A stretch of 64,000 nt of DNA from Hydractinia symbiolongicarpus (taxonomy: Eukaryota; Cnidaria; Hydrozoa; Anthoathecata; Hydractiniidae). This document shows, piece after piece, positions 38,645-50,622 of the stretch; positions within the stretch are counted from its first letter, which is position 1; the number at the start of each line of letters is the position of its first letter. The position numbers and the translations under genes were made by a program. The notes below the pieces were generated by a model. That model was given only the letters and a program-made list of their open reading frames with translations. It was not told the origin of the DNA and made no database searches. The DNA is taken from positions 10,641,501-10,705,500 of the forward strand of contig NC_079881.1 of NCBI RefSeq assembly GCF_029227915.1, written 5' to 3'.

Positions 38645-39640
38645 TCAAATGTTGGATACCATCAAAATATGCTGTCCAAAATTTGTCGTAACGGGCTTAT
38701 TGTAAAACTTTGCAAAAGTGCTACCATTGGACCAACCAGCCGCTTTTCCAATATCTAAAAGAGACAAACCAGTTTGTTTTGATTTTAATGCAGAAGCAGC
38801 ACGAGTTGAGTGTGCTTTAAAAACATTTGTGTCCAGCCCTGCAGCTTGCAACATTTTACAGGTCCACCTTGCAATACTTGCAGATGTTACAGCTTTGTGG
38901 GGTGAAACATAACTTATGAAAAAACTTTTCTTATAGTTGCGTAGACCATTACTTCTAGCAAGTTATTCTGTAAGGTTTTGCACAACACAAACTTTTCTGT
39001 TAGTGGAATTGCAAGACATTCCAATGCTTTCTGGTGACTTGTCGGTCTACTTTGTTTAAGTACACTGTGAATGAAGAAAACACATTTTTCATTTTCCTGA
39101 TGCAAACTATCTAAAGATAAAACACTTGTCTGTGATCGTTGACCACTAAAAACATACATCAAGACAGCTAAACGTTGCGTTAATAATTGTAAAAATAACT
39201 CTGCTGGTGGTGGCAAAAAGTCAAGATACCTCAACACGACATCCACATCAAAAGTGATTGTATATCGAGGAAGAGTTGGTCGTTCCTTGAAAATGCAACG
39301 CAATAAACTTTGATTATAGTTGGTTGCCAAACGTTACCCATGGTCAGGTTTAAGTATAGGTGATAAAGCAGACCTGGCTGTATTCAAAGCAGAGTATTCT
39401 AATTTGTTAGAGCAAAATAACTCAGCTAAATTCTCTGCACCTGCAACCGTAGGAGCTGAAGTTGGATCAAGGTTTTTGGTGCTGCAATATTCCAGCCATT
39501 TTTTGATATAAGGTGCATATTGCTTCCTTGTTCCAGAAGTCTATGATTTAATAAGCAAAGACTTAACCTTGTCAGAAACACCAATTGCACAATCAGGTTC
39601 AAATTCACACTGCAAGAAGCTCCAGGTTCTTGTGTAGTGG
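38645..39640 (-). pseudogene. DIRS tyrosine recombinase
   Basis: An N-terminal helical core-binding region across two frames (39608-39330) is followed by a catalytic domain: VFSGQRSQTSVLSLDS (first Arg), then AHSTRAASALKSK (H-x-x-R) and TFAKFYNKPV with the Tyr nucleophile. All key residues of the tyrosine recombinase superfamily are visible but lie in three frames (breaks near 39330 and 38914-38854). Confidence 0.85.
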
Positions 39641-39876
39641 ATAAAGTAACGACGGTTGATTTGGAAGAAATAGCTACTCCCTAGAAGGTAAAATTACATA
39701 AGGATTTATAACAGCAATCTGGAGAAACAATGGATACCATAATTGGTTTGGCCAATTTGGTACAACCATCAAGCGTTCAATTTTGTCCTGAATTGCTTTT
39801 TGAACAACTTCGCCTACACAGGCGAAAGGGGGAAAGCAATAGACTTTTTGACCATGCCAATTAATAGTGAAAGCAT

Positions 39877-41215
39877 TTACATGTGTAGCACAAGGCTCTG
39901 GTCTATATGAAACAAATGTAGCCAGTTGAGTATTGATTCTACTGGCAAATAAATCAATGTCAGGGAAAAATTGAAAGTGTAAACAATATCCAGAAAGATC
40001 TTTTCACTCAATTTCCATTCTGTTTTAATTTCATGCTTCCTAGATTCTACACCAGCTTCTACATTAAAAAACCCTGGAATGTGTGAGATAGTAAGCCAAT
40101 TGTCATGTCTAATGGCCCAATCCCAAATATGCTTGACAGCAATATCACAAGGGATAGAACGACAACTACCCATGTTGGTTATGCAATGTACAGCTGTTGT
40201 ATTATCACACAATACTTTGATGTGGGTGTTAAAAACTGAGTCACCTAATGACCTCAGTCCAAAAAGAATAGCTTTTTTTCAATTTCTAAGAACAAGCCAC
40301 GAGCTTGTTATTTAGAACATACTGCACCCACCCAAGCTTAGAAGCATCAGTGGAAATAGCCATGGTGGGGTTACCCAATGAGATAGGACTGTATGATGAG
40401 GAAATATTGTCATACCACCACTGTCTATCTGCTATTGCATTAGCAGACAAAGTAGTGTATGAATCAAAATTGCCATAGTTTTTCTTAATGAGTATATCTT
40501 CAGACGTTTCCAAATAACACCGCATGAAAACTAGAGCTGAAGATACCAAGAAGCTGGTCAATTTCCCTTAAACTAACTTTGTGAGTAGCAGGCAGAAGTG
40601 TTTGACAATAGTCCTTGCTTTTTTTCTTTTTTGAGTCAGTTAAATACACCCTCTAAGGTTCGAAGGTTTAAGTTGGGAGAAAATGTGATTTATTAGGATG
40701 TACAGAAAATCCCAATTCTCCTAATAAAGATACAATTCTATGTATGTTTACAAAGCAGCCATTGTCAGACTTGTACATGGTAATAAGGTCATCAGTATAA
40801 CCTAAAACCAAGCACTGGGATGATCTTAAGACAGCAAGAGGTGGTTTAAGAAGCTTCGTAAATTTTTGTGGTCCAGAACACAAACCATTAGGGAGACAAG
40901 TGAATTGGTATGACACACCATCATAATAAAACTTTAAGAATTTTTGATATTCGTCATCTATATGAAAAGAGTAATAAGCATCTTTGATATCAATTTTTGC
41001 TATAAAGCAAAAACTAATTTGTAACTAATTTCAAAACTTAAGAATTTGTGTCCATTTTAAAATGTATATATGGCATATAACTATTAAGCTTTTTTAAATT
41101 CAAAATGAGTCTGAATGAACCACCAGACTTTGGAGTGAAAAAAATAGGAGTTATAAATTCTCCAGCTACATGATAACTCTGTTTGATTACTCCTTTTTTA
41201 AGTAACTTGGTGATC
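39877..41215 (-). pseudogene. DIRS reverse transcriptase and RNase H
   Basis: RT blocks: GEFITPIFFTPKSGGSFRLI LNLKKLN (from about 41165), KIDIKDAYYSFHIDDEYQKF (motif A, near 41000), FTCLPNGLCSGPQKFTKLL (motif B) and LGYTDDLITMY (motif C, YTDD, near 40790). RNase H follows: AISTDASKLGWVQYVL (first catalytic Asp), CDNTTAVHCITNMG (catalytic Asp) and SHIPGFFNVEAGVESR. Breaks: stops near 41015-41035, a frame change near 40660-40560 and another near 40290. Confidence 0.85.
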
Positions 41216-41388
41216 TATGATTTGATAAAATTGTTTTCATCAGCAGAGAAAGAACAGTTCATGCTTTCAGCGTTACCATGTTATGGTGGTTCCTCAAATT
41301 CTATTTTTAGACCAAAAACGGTTGAAAACACCTCATGGTCTGATGTCAATTCTTTCCATGCATGCAAACATCTAGAAATAGCACCTGC

Positions 41389-42561
41389 CTAAAAATTTTT
41401 AACATTTTCAGCTAACTTAGTTTTAAGGTTTGATATATAGGTACTTATAGGACGACTTTGTTGTGGTTTCTTGCCCTTCTTTAAAAAATTCTGGTTATCT
41501 TTCCTGGATGTTGTCGTTGAGCTAGGGATTTTACTAAACCTTCCAACATAAGGATATGATTGATATTTCCTGCTGTTCTTGTAGCTATATGTACTGGATG
41601 AGGACAAGGCAAGCTTCGAGGCTTTCTGGGCTTCTCTCATACCCTTTTGCAAATCATCTCTAAGCAGAAATTCATTGCATGGTCTACTCGGGTTACATAG
41701 ATCCCGGTATTGAGGGTTCAAAAAGGTGCGAACATTTTGTTTTCTTTTATTATTTAGGTCTGTATTGACTGACCCGAGTAATGTTATTGCATCAAGACAA
41801 TTCATGACAACATCCTTCAAATTCAAGGGCTTTTTCCCCTCATCAGACTGTAAAACTTTTTCAACCACCTCTATAATGGCTGATGTTGCACTCAACAGTG
41901 TTTGCTGCGTGTTGTACAAATTTCTCTCGTTACGTTTTTAAAATTCTGAAGAACTTTTGAGATTAAAAATGCATTTGTTCATCTTTGGCACAGCCATTTT
42001 AGTTTAGTTTTCAGGCAGCAAGTGCCTTTTTCCTATCTTTTTTTTTACCTCTGGAATGAGACATTTTTCCAGGAAATGAGCCGTAACTCTAGTGGCAACA
42101 TTTTCTTTAATTTTTTCACCAAGGTCTAATGATTGTGGCATTTCATTATCCTCTTGTAAGAGGATGTCTTCTGCAACATCAAAATCAATGTAGCTTTTAC
42201 CACCATGTTTAATTGGAGTTAATAAATCTGACATATCATCTCCAAGGATAGTGTTCTCAAGGGAATCCCTTGGTAAGTTATTTTCATCATTGTTGTCATT
42301 ATCATGCTCAGAAGATGTATCTCCTGGTATATTATCCTCGTCTTCAACTAGACGGTATTTGTCAGCATGGACAGACAGGGAATCGTGAGATGGAGGCAGT
42401 GGTCTCCTCCTTTGTCCATACAGTACAGGAGAGAACTCTTATCTTATTGCACTGAGTACATCTGCAATAACTGCTTGTCTCATATCGTTGTCTGTGCCTT
42501 CGACATTTGTTGTATTAGGAGAAGTAACTGTAGTATCATTTGCATTTGAATTTTCAGCCAT
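41389..42561 (-). pseudogene. DIRS gag-like region
   Basis: Starts MAENSNANDTTVTSPNTTNV at 42561; a stop interrupts near 42443, the frame continues with LYGQRRRPLPPSHDSLSVHA, acidic DNDNNDENN and MSDLLTPIKHGG, and stops at 42004. After a frame change, 41919-41389 continues with a helical and then basic Ser/Thr-rich C-terminus (SSSTYSYKNSRKYQSYPYVG). The asparagine-rich acidic start and basic end are what gag-like ORFs of DIRS elements look like. No zinc knuckle is visible. Confidence 0.7.
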
Positions 42562-42889
42562 GCTTTCAGCTGTATACAGGGACTAAAAACTGTTAAAACT
42601 TTCAAAATACAATCAGTTGTAAATAATGATGATATCAGAAATCTACAAAAAATAAACCACAGTAAAATGTGGTGCAGAAATCCAAGAGAAAAATCAATAT
42701 AAAACTTATCTTATCTGTTTTTCTTTTTTCGCGTGCTGCTTGTTTATTGTAGGATTTAGGAAGAACAGGTCAGAGGATATTCGGGGGAGGGGGGGCGGGA
42801 TGATCTCATATGGATTCTTGCCAGGGTGCCGGAACCGAGTGTGAAAAATAACTGGTATTTTGTAACAAACTTCTATGAACAGATGTTTG

Positions 42890-43062
42890 GGGCATAATGT
42901 GCGTATAATGTGCGTATAATGTGCGTATAATGTGCGTATAATGTGCGTATAATATGCGTATAATGTGCATATAATGTGCGTATAATGTGCGTATAATGTG
43001 CGTATAATGTGCGTATATTGTGCATATAATGTGCGTGTAATATGCGTATAATATGCGTGTGA
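42890..43062. repeat. 11 bp minisatellite
   Basis: GTGCGTATAAT is repeated about 15-16 times, with a few variant units (GTGCATATAAT, ATGCGTATAAT). It starts about 40 bases beyond the DIRS right end. On the minus strand it reads as an artefactual repeat peptide. Confidence 0.95.
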
Positions 43063-46000
43063 TGCAGCGTGTTGTTGTTTAGCAAAGTTTTGACGCTAGA
43101 GTTCACCTTTTCAAACAAACGGCTTTTAATTACCCCTTTTATATAAAAACATCCTATTCTGTTTTTAAAGAACCAAAATAAGTAGTTATAACAAAAACAA
43201 AGGAAATTTACGGGATATTCCAGACCAGCTGATCTGGTAAAATTAACTCTGGGGTCATGAATCTGCAATCAGCCACCGTGCTCTCTTAAAGTCCTCTTAT
43301 CGATGTTTAGAGCAAACATTAGAGTTAGAAACTTAGGTTATTTAGTTACATCCAAAATGTGCAACTTGTTGCTGACGTCAACATGACACTCTCCTTGAAA
43401 TGTTGTGCGTTTCCGCAATATAGCACCTGAAGGTTGTGGAGAATTACAAATCCGCGTTTTTGGTCATATTTAAAGAATGGCAAGGAAAGTTATTTCTCTT
43501 AACAGTTTTACTCGAAATATCATGTTTGTTAACACTTTCTAACTTTTTACCTACCGAGTCAGAATGACTAAGATTAGAGTAATCTTTTTTATAAAACTTC
43601 ATTAAGTGTGTTATCAAGAATTAGTAATAGACATGCATGCAATTTACCCAGAGACTGTACCTCTCATTATGTGGTAGACATGTTTAAATGTACTCGTGCT
43701 TATATTCACTTTTTGTCTTAGCTCCTTTAAAGCTTTGGGTCCTTATATTTGCCTTCGTGATCCTTCTTTGGTGCCCTGGGTGCTTTCCTTTTGCCTCTTC
43801 TCTTCTAGCACTTTGAAATGCGGCTTTCAAAATTAAAAACATTTTTCATTAATTTAATACTCGGCAGCTAATTAAAAAGTAATCGTTAAGAAAAACAACC
43901 AACGCGCATTGTCATATTTCGCTATGGTAACTCGAAAATTTGATTATGCCCCGCCTCTGTTGTTTTGCTCTTTACTTATGTATTTTTAGAATAAAAAGAA
44001 AAAAAAAACTATTTTGTATCTTTAATTTCGGACAAGCCATTAAAAATGGTACACGAAATGCAGGTCTTCAACCTTGTCTCTTATCGGTGCTGCGCTTATT
44101 GAGAATGCTCGTCTCACCGTCCGATTTTCTGTTTTCGTCATCATCCTGAATGTACACAGTGGTTTTAAACCAAACCAAGACTTCTTAATTGCAGCGTACT
44201 TAAAAAATAAACTTCGTCATTTGAGTTAATTAAGTCGCTTTAGTAAGACAATAATCGATTTAATTTGTAATTACTAGAATATCACACCCACAAATCTCTG
44301 GCAAATAATTAGTTGAGGTTTTCCTCTCGTGTGCAAGACAGAAATGCGTGTTAACTTGTCATTATCCAGTAATTTATGCAATGATGTAATTTATGCAATG
44401 ATGTAATTTTTGCAATTGAGATTTTAAGTTCAGGTTTCGTTGCCAGGACAACAAAAGCGTTCCCAGCAGCATGTTTATACGCGTTGTTTGTTCCTTCACA
44501 ATATGAGATTTTGAGTCCTCAATTTAAGTTTACAGAAGCTTGGAATATATACCCAAACCCGAAGTACCCTACTTTTAGGCAATGAAGTTCGTCAATCGGT
44601 GTATTAACAAGGTCGAAATACCGACATGCAAGATCTATACATAAAAGAATTAAATTTCCCGTCCAGCAGTGCTCAGGTTAGAACAAGAATCCTTCGACTA
44701 TGAACCTGATTAGAAATCAGGTTCAACGTCGAAGGATTGTTAGCGAGCAATAATGGAACTTTTTTATTAGAATCTGCGTGACTGGGCAAACGCATTACTA
44801 TGAATAATTAATGATTTGCCTCGCTGTTGAAACTTTTGCGTCTAGTAAAGCACGAGGGCGATCTTGGTTGTTTTTGTTTTACTTATTTATTTATCTAATA
44901 TTTTTACAGGATTGCCAATTGAGATTATATATAAGTATATACATGTACAATACTGTTATAAATATGGGTTCTGTAAAAAATAAAATTGTCAAAAATTAAA
45001 AAATTGATGTTTGGAAGGAGAAAAGACTTTAACAATAGAAGGATTAAAAAGGTGAAAACAAAACAAACATGACTGAAGGTAGGATAGCAACTACCACAAA
45101 TAGATATCAGGTAAACAGTTTCTAAGCTGATATGAAAGTTTTATTTTAAGCCAATAATATAATACCAATACTTTGCGTCACCTTCAAACCTTTTTGAGAC
45201 ATTTGATGGTCGCTCTTTAAAATCACCACAAACATGATCTAGTTAACAAACATTTTGCATCCGGAGTAGAAAACAACAATGTCTGGGGGGAAAAATCAGA
45301 CCAGCCTCATCATTTCCAAGATCATAAATTCCAAGCACGGAGCTTATATAAAAATATAACGATTTGGAACAATGTCACATTTTTGTGGGTGTAAGGACAG
45401 CAACGAGAGATATCTGATGACTTATACAATTTTGTCATCGATACCATAACCCAGACCATAGTACATTGTACTAAAATGCGCTAAAAATTGGTCGGTTAAT
45501 GGACAGTTTTAAAAAAAGGGAAGGAAAAAACATTAATACAGCATTCACCTTTTTTTGTTTTTACGGAAATGAGTAATTTATTTATACATGCAAAATAATT
45601 CAGACACATCACCATCGCTGCCTTGTTATCGCTATATTGAGTTGACATTGTAATTAAGGACGTTATCAGTCATTTAGCCATAACATTTGACAGATTAAGT
45701 GGAAATGAAACTGATATTTTTGTGACGCAGAACGTTTTAATAAGGCGTGTTGCCTTTTTAAAGCTTGTTTACATTTTAGCTACGCCCATCACTTTTGGTG
45801 AGTCAGTCTTCAAAATAGCTCATAGATATGGTTATTTGCAACAGCCGTTGATATTAATTTTAATTTGCCAATTTTCATTGTCGCGACGTCGCATTTTGAA
45901 AGGCACTGGCAAATAAATATTTATTACATTTCTACCTGAACTACGTCTGAATACCGTGCATCAAATGTTCAGGACGCGCGATGTCAAAAAAATATTCTTT

Positions 46001-47701
46001 TAAAAAACAAAAATTAAGGGCACTTATACCTACCTATTTACCTTAAATAGTTAATTTTTGCGAGAACGAATTTTCGCAAAGTTAGTGAGTCCTAATATTT
46101 CGCGAGAATTAAATTTAGCGATTCGATGAAGTTTTCTTTTTTAATTTATACTGTTCTTCAAAGATTTTTGCGTAGGAGGCGTTAAATAAAGATTGCTTAA
46201 TTTAAAATCCACGCATAAATTATGTGTAGTTGTAGAAAAAAGGGAAGAAAAAATTTGGTATGTATTACGGTACACAATGTCATTCAAACTTTTTGCCAGA
46301 GGGGCACACAAGAAAAGAAAAAATGTGTGTTAAGTAGATTGTTGGTTGAATACTTCAAAATTACAGTAAATATTCCGATATCTATTTCTGGTATTCGGGT
46401 TTTTTTGGTAGCTACTAGAATAAATGTATTTCGAAAAATTGTCGTTTATGAATGATCCATATAAAAACATTACAATAGGGATTCATAATGCAAATTTAAA
46501 AATTTCAAAAGTTAATCTCAGAGCGATGTTCAAATTTTAAAAAGCATTTTAGCTAGCTAGATAAATATCAACTCTAGTATTGCCAAGGTTAAAAACACAG
46601 TCCAATACTCGATCGATTTACCACAATCACTCAACTTATTATAAATACAAATAAACTATAGATGGCCTAAGGACTTGGTTTTTACATGATATTACATGTT
46701 TTACCTACCACGAGAAAATTGTTCCAGCTAAGTGTTAAATATAGACAGGCTTACAATTAATAAATGACTTTGTTATACTTTCCTGTGGATAACCTAAACA
46801 ACATAATTTTAAAAAAGTCAGTTTACCACTGCCATTATCAAAATGTAGAGGCCCAATCTTGTACTGTCTAGTTAATTCTACAGAAAATAAGAATAACTTT
46901 ACGAACCTTAATATCCATTTTCTAAAGAAGGCAGCCATTACACCTACTAAAAATTTTTACAGTTTAGTTAACTGAAGACATTTTTATAGGAACAGCAGCA
47001 AGTTCAATGTTTAAAGGCGTCTTTGCCTTTTAAAAAAAGCTATATGTAGTTACCTGGTTTGGTTTTTTTCAGAATCAATACGAATAAACAACTTCTGATT
47101 ACTAAGTATATCGGGTTATTCAAAAAATATACTTATTATAAATATATAGCTACTAAAACAGATGATAAAGGCATGTTAGCAGGGGAGTGTGACAAAAATA
47201 ACAATATATAGCTAGCCAGCACATCAAACAGATGAAATTGACAGATGAAACAAATTTTAAGAATTATAACCTAACTTATTTAAGCCACTAAGTTTCAGTA
47301 AACTAGCTATACAAATTGGATTTTACAGTAAAATTTTTTACAGGAATAGGAAAAATATGTGGTTAGCTAGGCAACAAAAAGGTGTTATTAATACATACTT
47401 GATATCAATAAATATTCATCACATTCCTTTTTCATTTTCATCATATTGATAACAAAGTTCAAAACCGCAAGTAAACAACTTGACATCATGAACTTTATCT
47501 AAGCTAACCTCTTTTTCATACAATGTTTTGATGTTCCGTTGCCACGGCTGATCATGAAAAGGCCAGCTAATGAAGGTATTATTTGTAAAGAACTACTTTA
47601 TGAGCTAAAATGTTTTAAAATATTTATTTTATGTACCAAAAAATGTAAATTATCTAAGCAACTTTAGATAAATGATTGTGGATACAAGGAACGATTTATA
47701 T
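43063..47701. other. No supported gene
   Basis: AT-rich. Contains a CRE palindrome (43373-43380), a GCAATGATGTAATTT direct repeat near 44380, the hairpin at 44684-44742, and TTCGCGA-rich sequence at 46050-46130 that resembles common dispersed repeats. Open frames are short and without domains. Confidence 0.4.
44684..44742. repeat. Two-step hairpin
   Basis: The outer stem CAAGAATCCTTCGAC / GTCGAAGGATTGTTAG and the perfect inner stem GAACCTGATT / AATCAGGTTC (44702-44711, 44715-44724) are separated by a small internal loop. Loop of 3 bases. Confidence 0.85.
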
Positions 47702-48202
47702 TTGAGCTCCGACTTCGAAAATGCATTACTGTGCTCACACTGACTTTGAAAATGTTTCCCCTCTTTTCGTCTTCACTTGTAATTGTTTATACTTATATAT
47801 GGAACAAGCTTCAAAATCAAACAATTGCTACGGATTGTACCTTTGGATGGATGACAAATTTTCACATGGAAAATAGATCTGATTCTAAATATATTTACAT
47901 AGTTGCGTAGTCATAATTTCTTATTGACAATTTTCGTGAAAACAATAAATTCTTATCACAAAGAGCGCGTAATCATCTAAATGCATTTACTGAAAACCAG
48001 TGAGTATGTCCTGGTAAAGGAAAATCGTACGATCAAATTTCATTTTCAAGTTCTATGTGTAACTATGGTGAATGATGAGCTGCGACTTCGAAAATGCATT
48101 ACTGTGCTTACATTGACTTTGAAAATGTTTCCGCTCTTTTCGTCTTCACTTGTAATCGTTTACACTCATATATGAACAAACTTCAAAATCAAACAATTGT
48201 GG
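47702..48202 (+). repeat. Direct repeat pair of about 125 bases
   Basis: 47702-47827 and 48077-48202 share GCGACTTCGAAAATGCATTA, CTGTGCT, GACTTTGAAAATGTTTCC and TCTTTTCGTCTTCACTTG with few differences. The segment between them (47829-48077) is itself repeated at 50376-50622. Confidence 0.85.
47829..48077 (+). repeat. Duplicated segment, copy 1 (with TLDc-like peptide)
   Basis: About 95% identical by eye to 50376-50622. It reads YGLYLWMDDKFSHGK before a stop, resembling the TLDc-domain motif 'LWLDxxFxHGxS'. No other exon of such a gene is evident next to it. Confidence 0.75.
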
Positions 48203-49633
48203 CTGAACACTGATAATTTGTGGCTCAGGTTTGGATAATCTTGAAAACTTTCCCGTTTTCGGTTAAGCAACCTTCAAGCAACTTTTCTGTCAAACGTAGT
48301 GCATTTTTTTTTTCAATTGAGCTCAAAAGTTTAGTTTAACAAATCCCTTAGGAAAAAACATTAGGAAAAAAATAAAAGATTGAAACTAGATCCTTCGTCA
48401 GATTTCTTTAAAAAACAGCAAGAAATAGGCGGCTACCTTTTTCGAAAATCCCTGTTTTAACCGATTTGAAAGAGTTGCTACAATGAGTGGAAAACATTTT
48501 TACGCATTTTCGGTGTCTGACACATTATTAAGACTTTTTTTATCTTGTTACTAAAACATTTTGAGACATACAAATTATGCTGTTATCAACTGTGCCAGTG
48601 GCGCATTGTAAGAAATGAAAGGAAGCTATTTTTGGGAGTTACGTATCAGAAAAAGCAAATTTTCCTGACGTTCTCAAAGTTTCATTTCAGTACGCCTAAA
48701 TCATAATAAAAATAGATCTTGATAGTAATAAAATCGAAAGTAAATACACTTTTAAAGGTGTTACGAACCGGTTAAAATGCTCACATTCCGTATATCCCGC
48801 GCACATATCAAAAATCCGGGAAACGCGTTTTGCACAATGAACAGACCAGCGTACTTTGCTCGCTGGTTCAATATTTTTTTTCGAAAAGTATGTTACAAAG
48901 AAATATTTCAGCGAAACTCATTCTGGATGAAAACATGACCAAGGCTGGAGAAGATAAAAATTCTAGATATATCTATATGAATAAAATAAATCATTCAGCG
49001 TTTATGTAGTTGACAACCGACTTAAAAAAAACAATAACACGCGACAAGCACATTCTTAGGCTGTCTGCCTGCAAATAAGAAAATCTTGGAATCTACTATC
49101 AGAAAATATAGACTTATTTTATTTTCGAAATCATTAAAATTTCTTAAATACAAAGTGCATTTAGTACAAAAGATGACATCATTGAGAAACAATAGCATCT
49201 AAACACATTTTTTTCGCTAACTATGTCTGACGAAAACGTAAAAAACTCTTAAGATTAATGGAAAAAACATTTAAATTTCCCAAACAATTTGGAGTGTGGG
49301 TGGGTGTGATACTTTAGTGATGTCAGGACTGGGCAATAGGAAACATGGTAATACTGAACGTGATTATTGATACTTATGTCAACTGGATTCAAAGGAACTA
49401 AGGGTTGTGCTTTTATGAAGCGAATTTGGCGGGGTAACTTTCATATTTGGAACCTGGATAAGATAAATTGTATACATAACATGAGAAAGTAGTGGGAAAC
49501 GTTTCAATAATAAATTTAAAATTACTTTTAATACAACTGCATTCAACTTTGCTTATTTCGACAGTTAGCAAGCGAAGAGTACAGCTCATATTTTATAAGT
49601 TTTACCTGACAGGAAAGACATTTAAAATTTAGA

Positions 49634-50180
49634 ATGACCAGTCAAAGATGTCGGTTCCAACCAAATCTAATGTGTTGTGGAAAAACCATTTGTAAAAAAA
49701 TTTTAAAAAGGCAGGTTGCACAAGACTTTTGTCTGAAATTTAGGCTTTACATTTCGTTAAACTCAACCAGATCAAATGGAAGAGCTGTTCCTGTAAATAA
49801 AGAAAAGCTTAATATTACCTCAAGGCCTGCAAATCATTGATTAAAACTTCATCACACCTTAGGAAGGCAAATTACATGCAAGAAATATTTCCTCGAATAT
49901 CGCAAAATTTGAGAAAATAAATCCACGCAAAAAAATTTTCTGCATTAATATGTACAATAACACCAGTAGTTCTGTAACTTTGTATCAGAATAGTAAAATA
50001 TTACTCTGAATTACTCGACGCTTCCTATTAGTGAGACAGAAAATTTCTGAATTTTAAAACTAAAATTGTTGTGGTATTTTCCTTTAATTACTAAACATTC
50101 CTGTAATGTTTCTTGCTAGAAACAGTTCCATTCATTAAATGCCCAGCCTGTGCGTGGGTATATGGGGCAATTCTGTGGCC
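49634..50180 (+). pseudogene. RING-like zinc finger pieces
   Basis: 49634-49714 reads MTSQRCRFQPNLMCCGKTIC then KKILKRQ, ending at a donor-like CAG|GT. From acceptor-like TTGCTAG|A at 50120, VPFIKCPACAWVYGAI follows. C-G-K-T-x-C then x-C-P-x-C is RING-like, but the first zinc ligands and the expected Cys after 'KTICKK' are missing. Together with the TLDc-like piece at 50376 this may be the remains of a RING-TLDc gene. Confidence 0.35.
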
Positions 50181-50375
50181 ATGTGGCTTGGCAGTGTCCA
50201 TGATGCAAAAGTTTTTGAAAACTTTTGAACTAACAACAGAGTACGTCATTCAGATTTACCTCAAATACTTTTTATAACCCACTGAATCTTTCTTACTGTG
50301 TTCGTTAATATAGTTCATGCAAATCAAAATTAAGAAGTATTCTTGATTACGAAGTGGAGAAACGTTCAGAATCCT

Positions 50376-50622
50376 ACGGAATGTACCTTTGGATGGATGA
50401 CAAATTTGTACATGGAAAATAGATCTTATTCTAAATATATTTACATAGTTGCGTAGTCATAATTTCTTATTGACAATTTTTGTGAAAACAATAAATTCTT
50501 ATCACAAAGAGCGCGTAATCATCTAAATGCATTTACTGAAAACCAGTGAGTATGTCCTGGCAAAGAAAAATCGTACGATTAAATTTCATTTTCAAGTTCT
50601 ATTTGTAACTATGGTGAATGAT
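50376..50622 (+). repeat. Duplicated segment, copy 2 (with TLDc-like peptide)
   Basis: The second copy of the 47829 segment. Here the open frame extends upstream (ILDYEVEKRSESYGMYLWMD then DKFVHGK), giving the longer TLDc-like match, so this copy is nearer the original gene context. Confidence 0.7.

Larger units (their letters stand above)
38449..42851 (-). mobile_element. DIRS-group retrotransposon, full length but broken
   Basis: Inverted terminal repeats: TTATTTTCCCCACTCGGTTC...GGCAAGAATCCATATGAG (38449-38495) and its reverse complement (about 42804-42851). Minus-strand order is gag-like, RT-RNase H, tyrosine recombinase, the DIRS layout. All three coding parts have stops or frameshifts, so the copy is inactive. 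Its left end directly abuts the fold-back at 38446, and its right end is followed by an 11 bp minisatellite. Confidence 0.9.

Noticed and set aside
42873-43268. 131-codon minus-strand frame with a repeating peptide (HYTHIIRTLYA)
   Set aside because: It is the translation of the 11 bp minisatellite and is not a protein gene.
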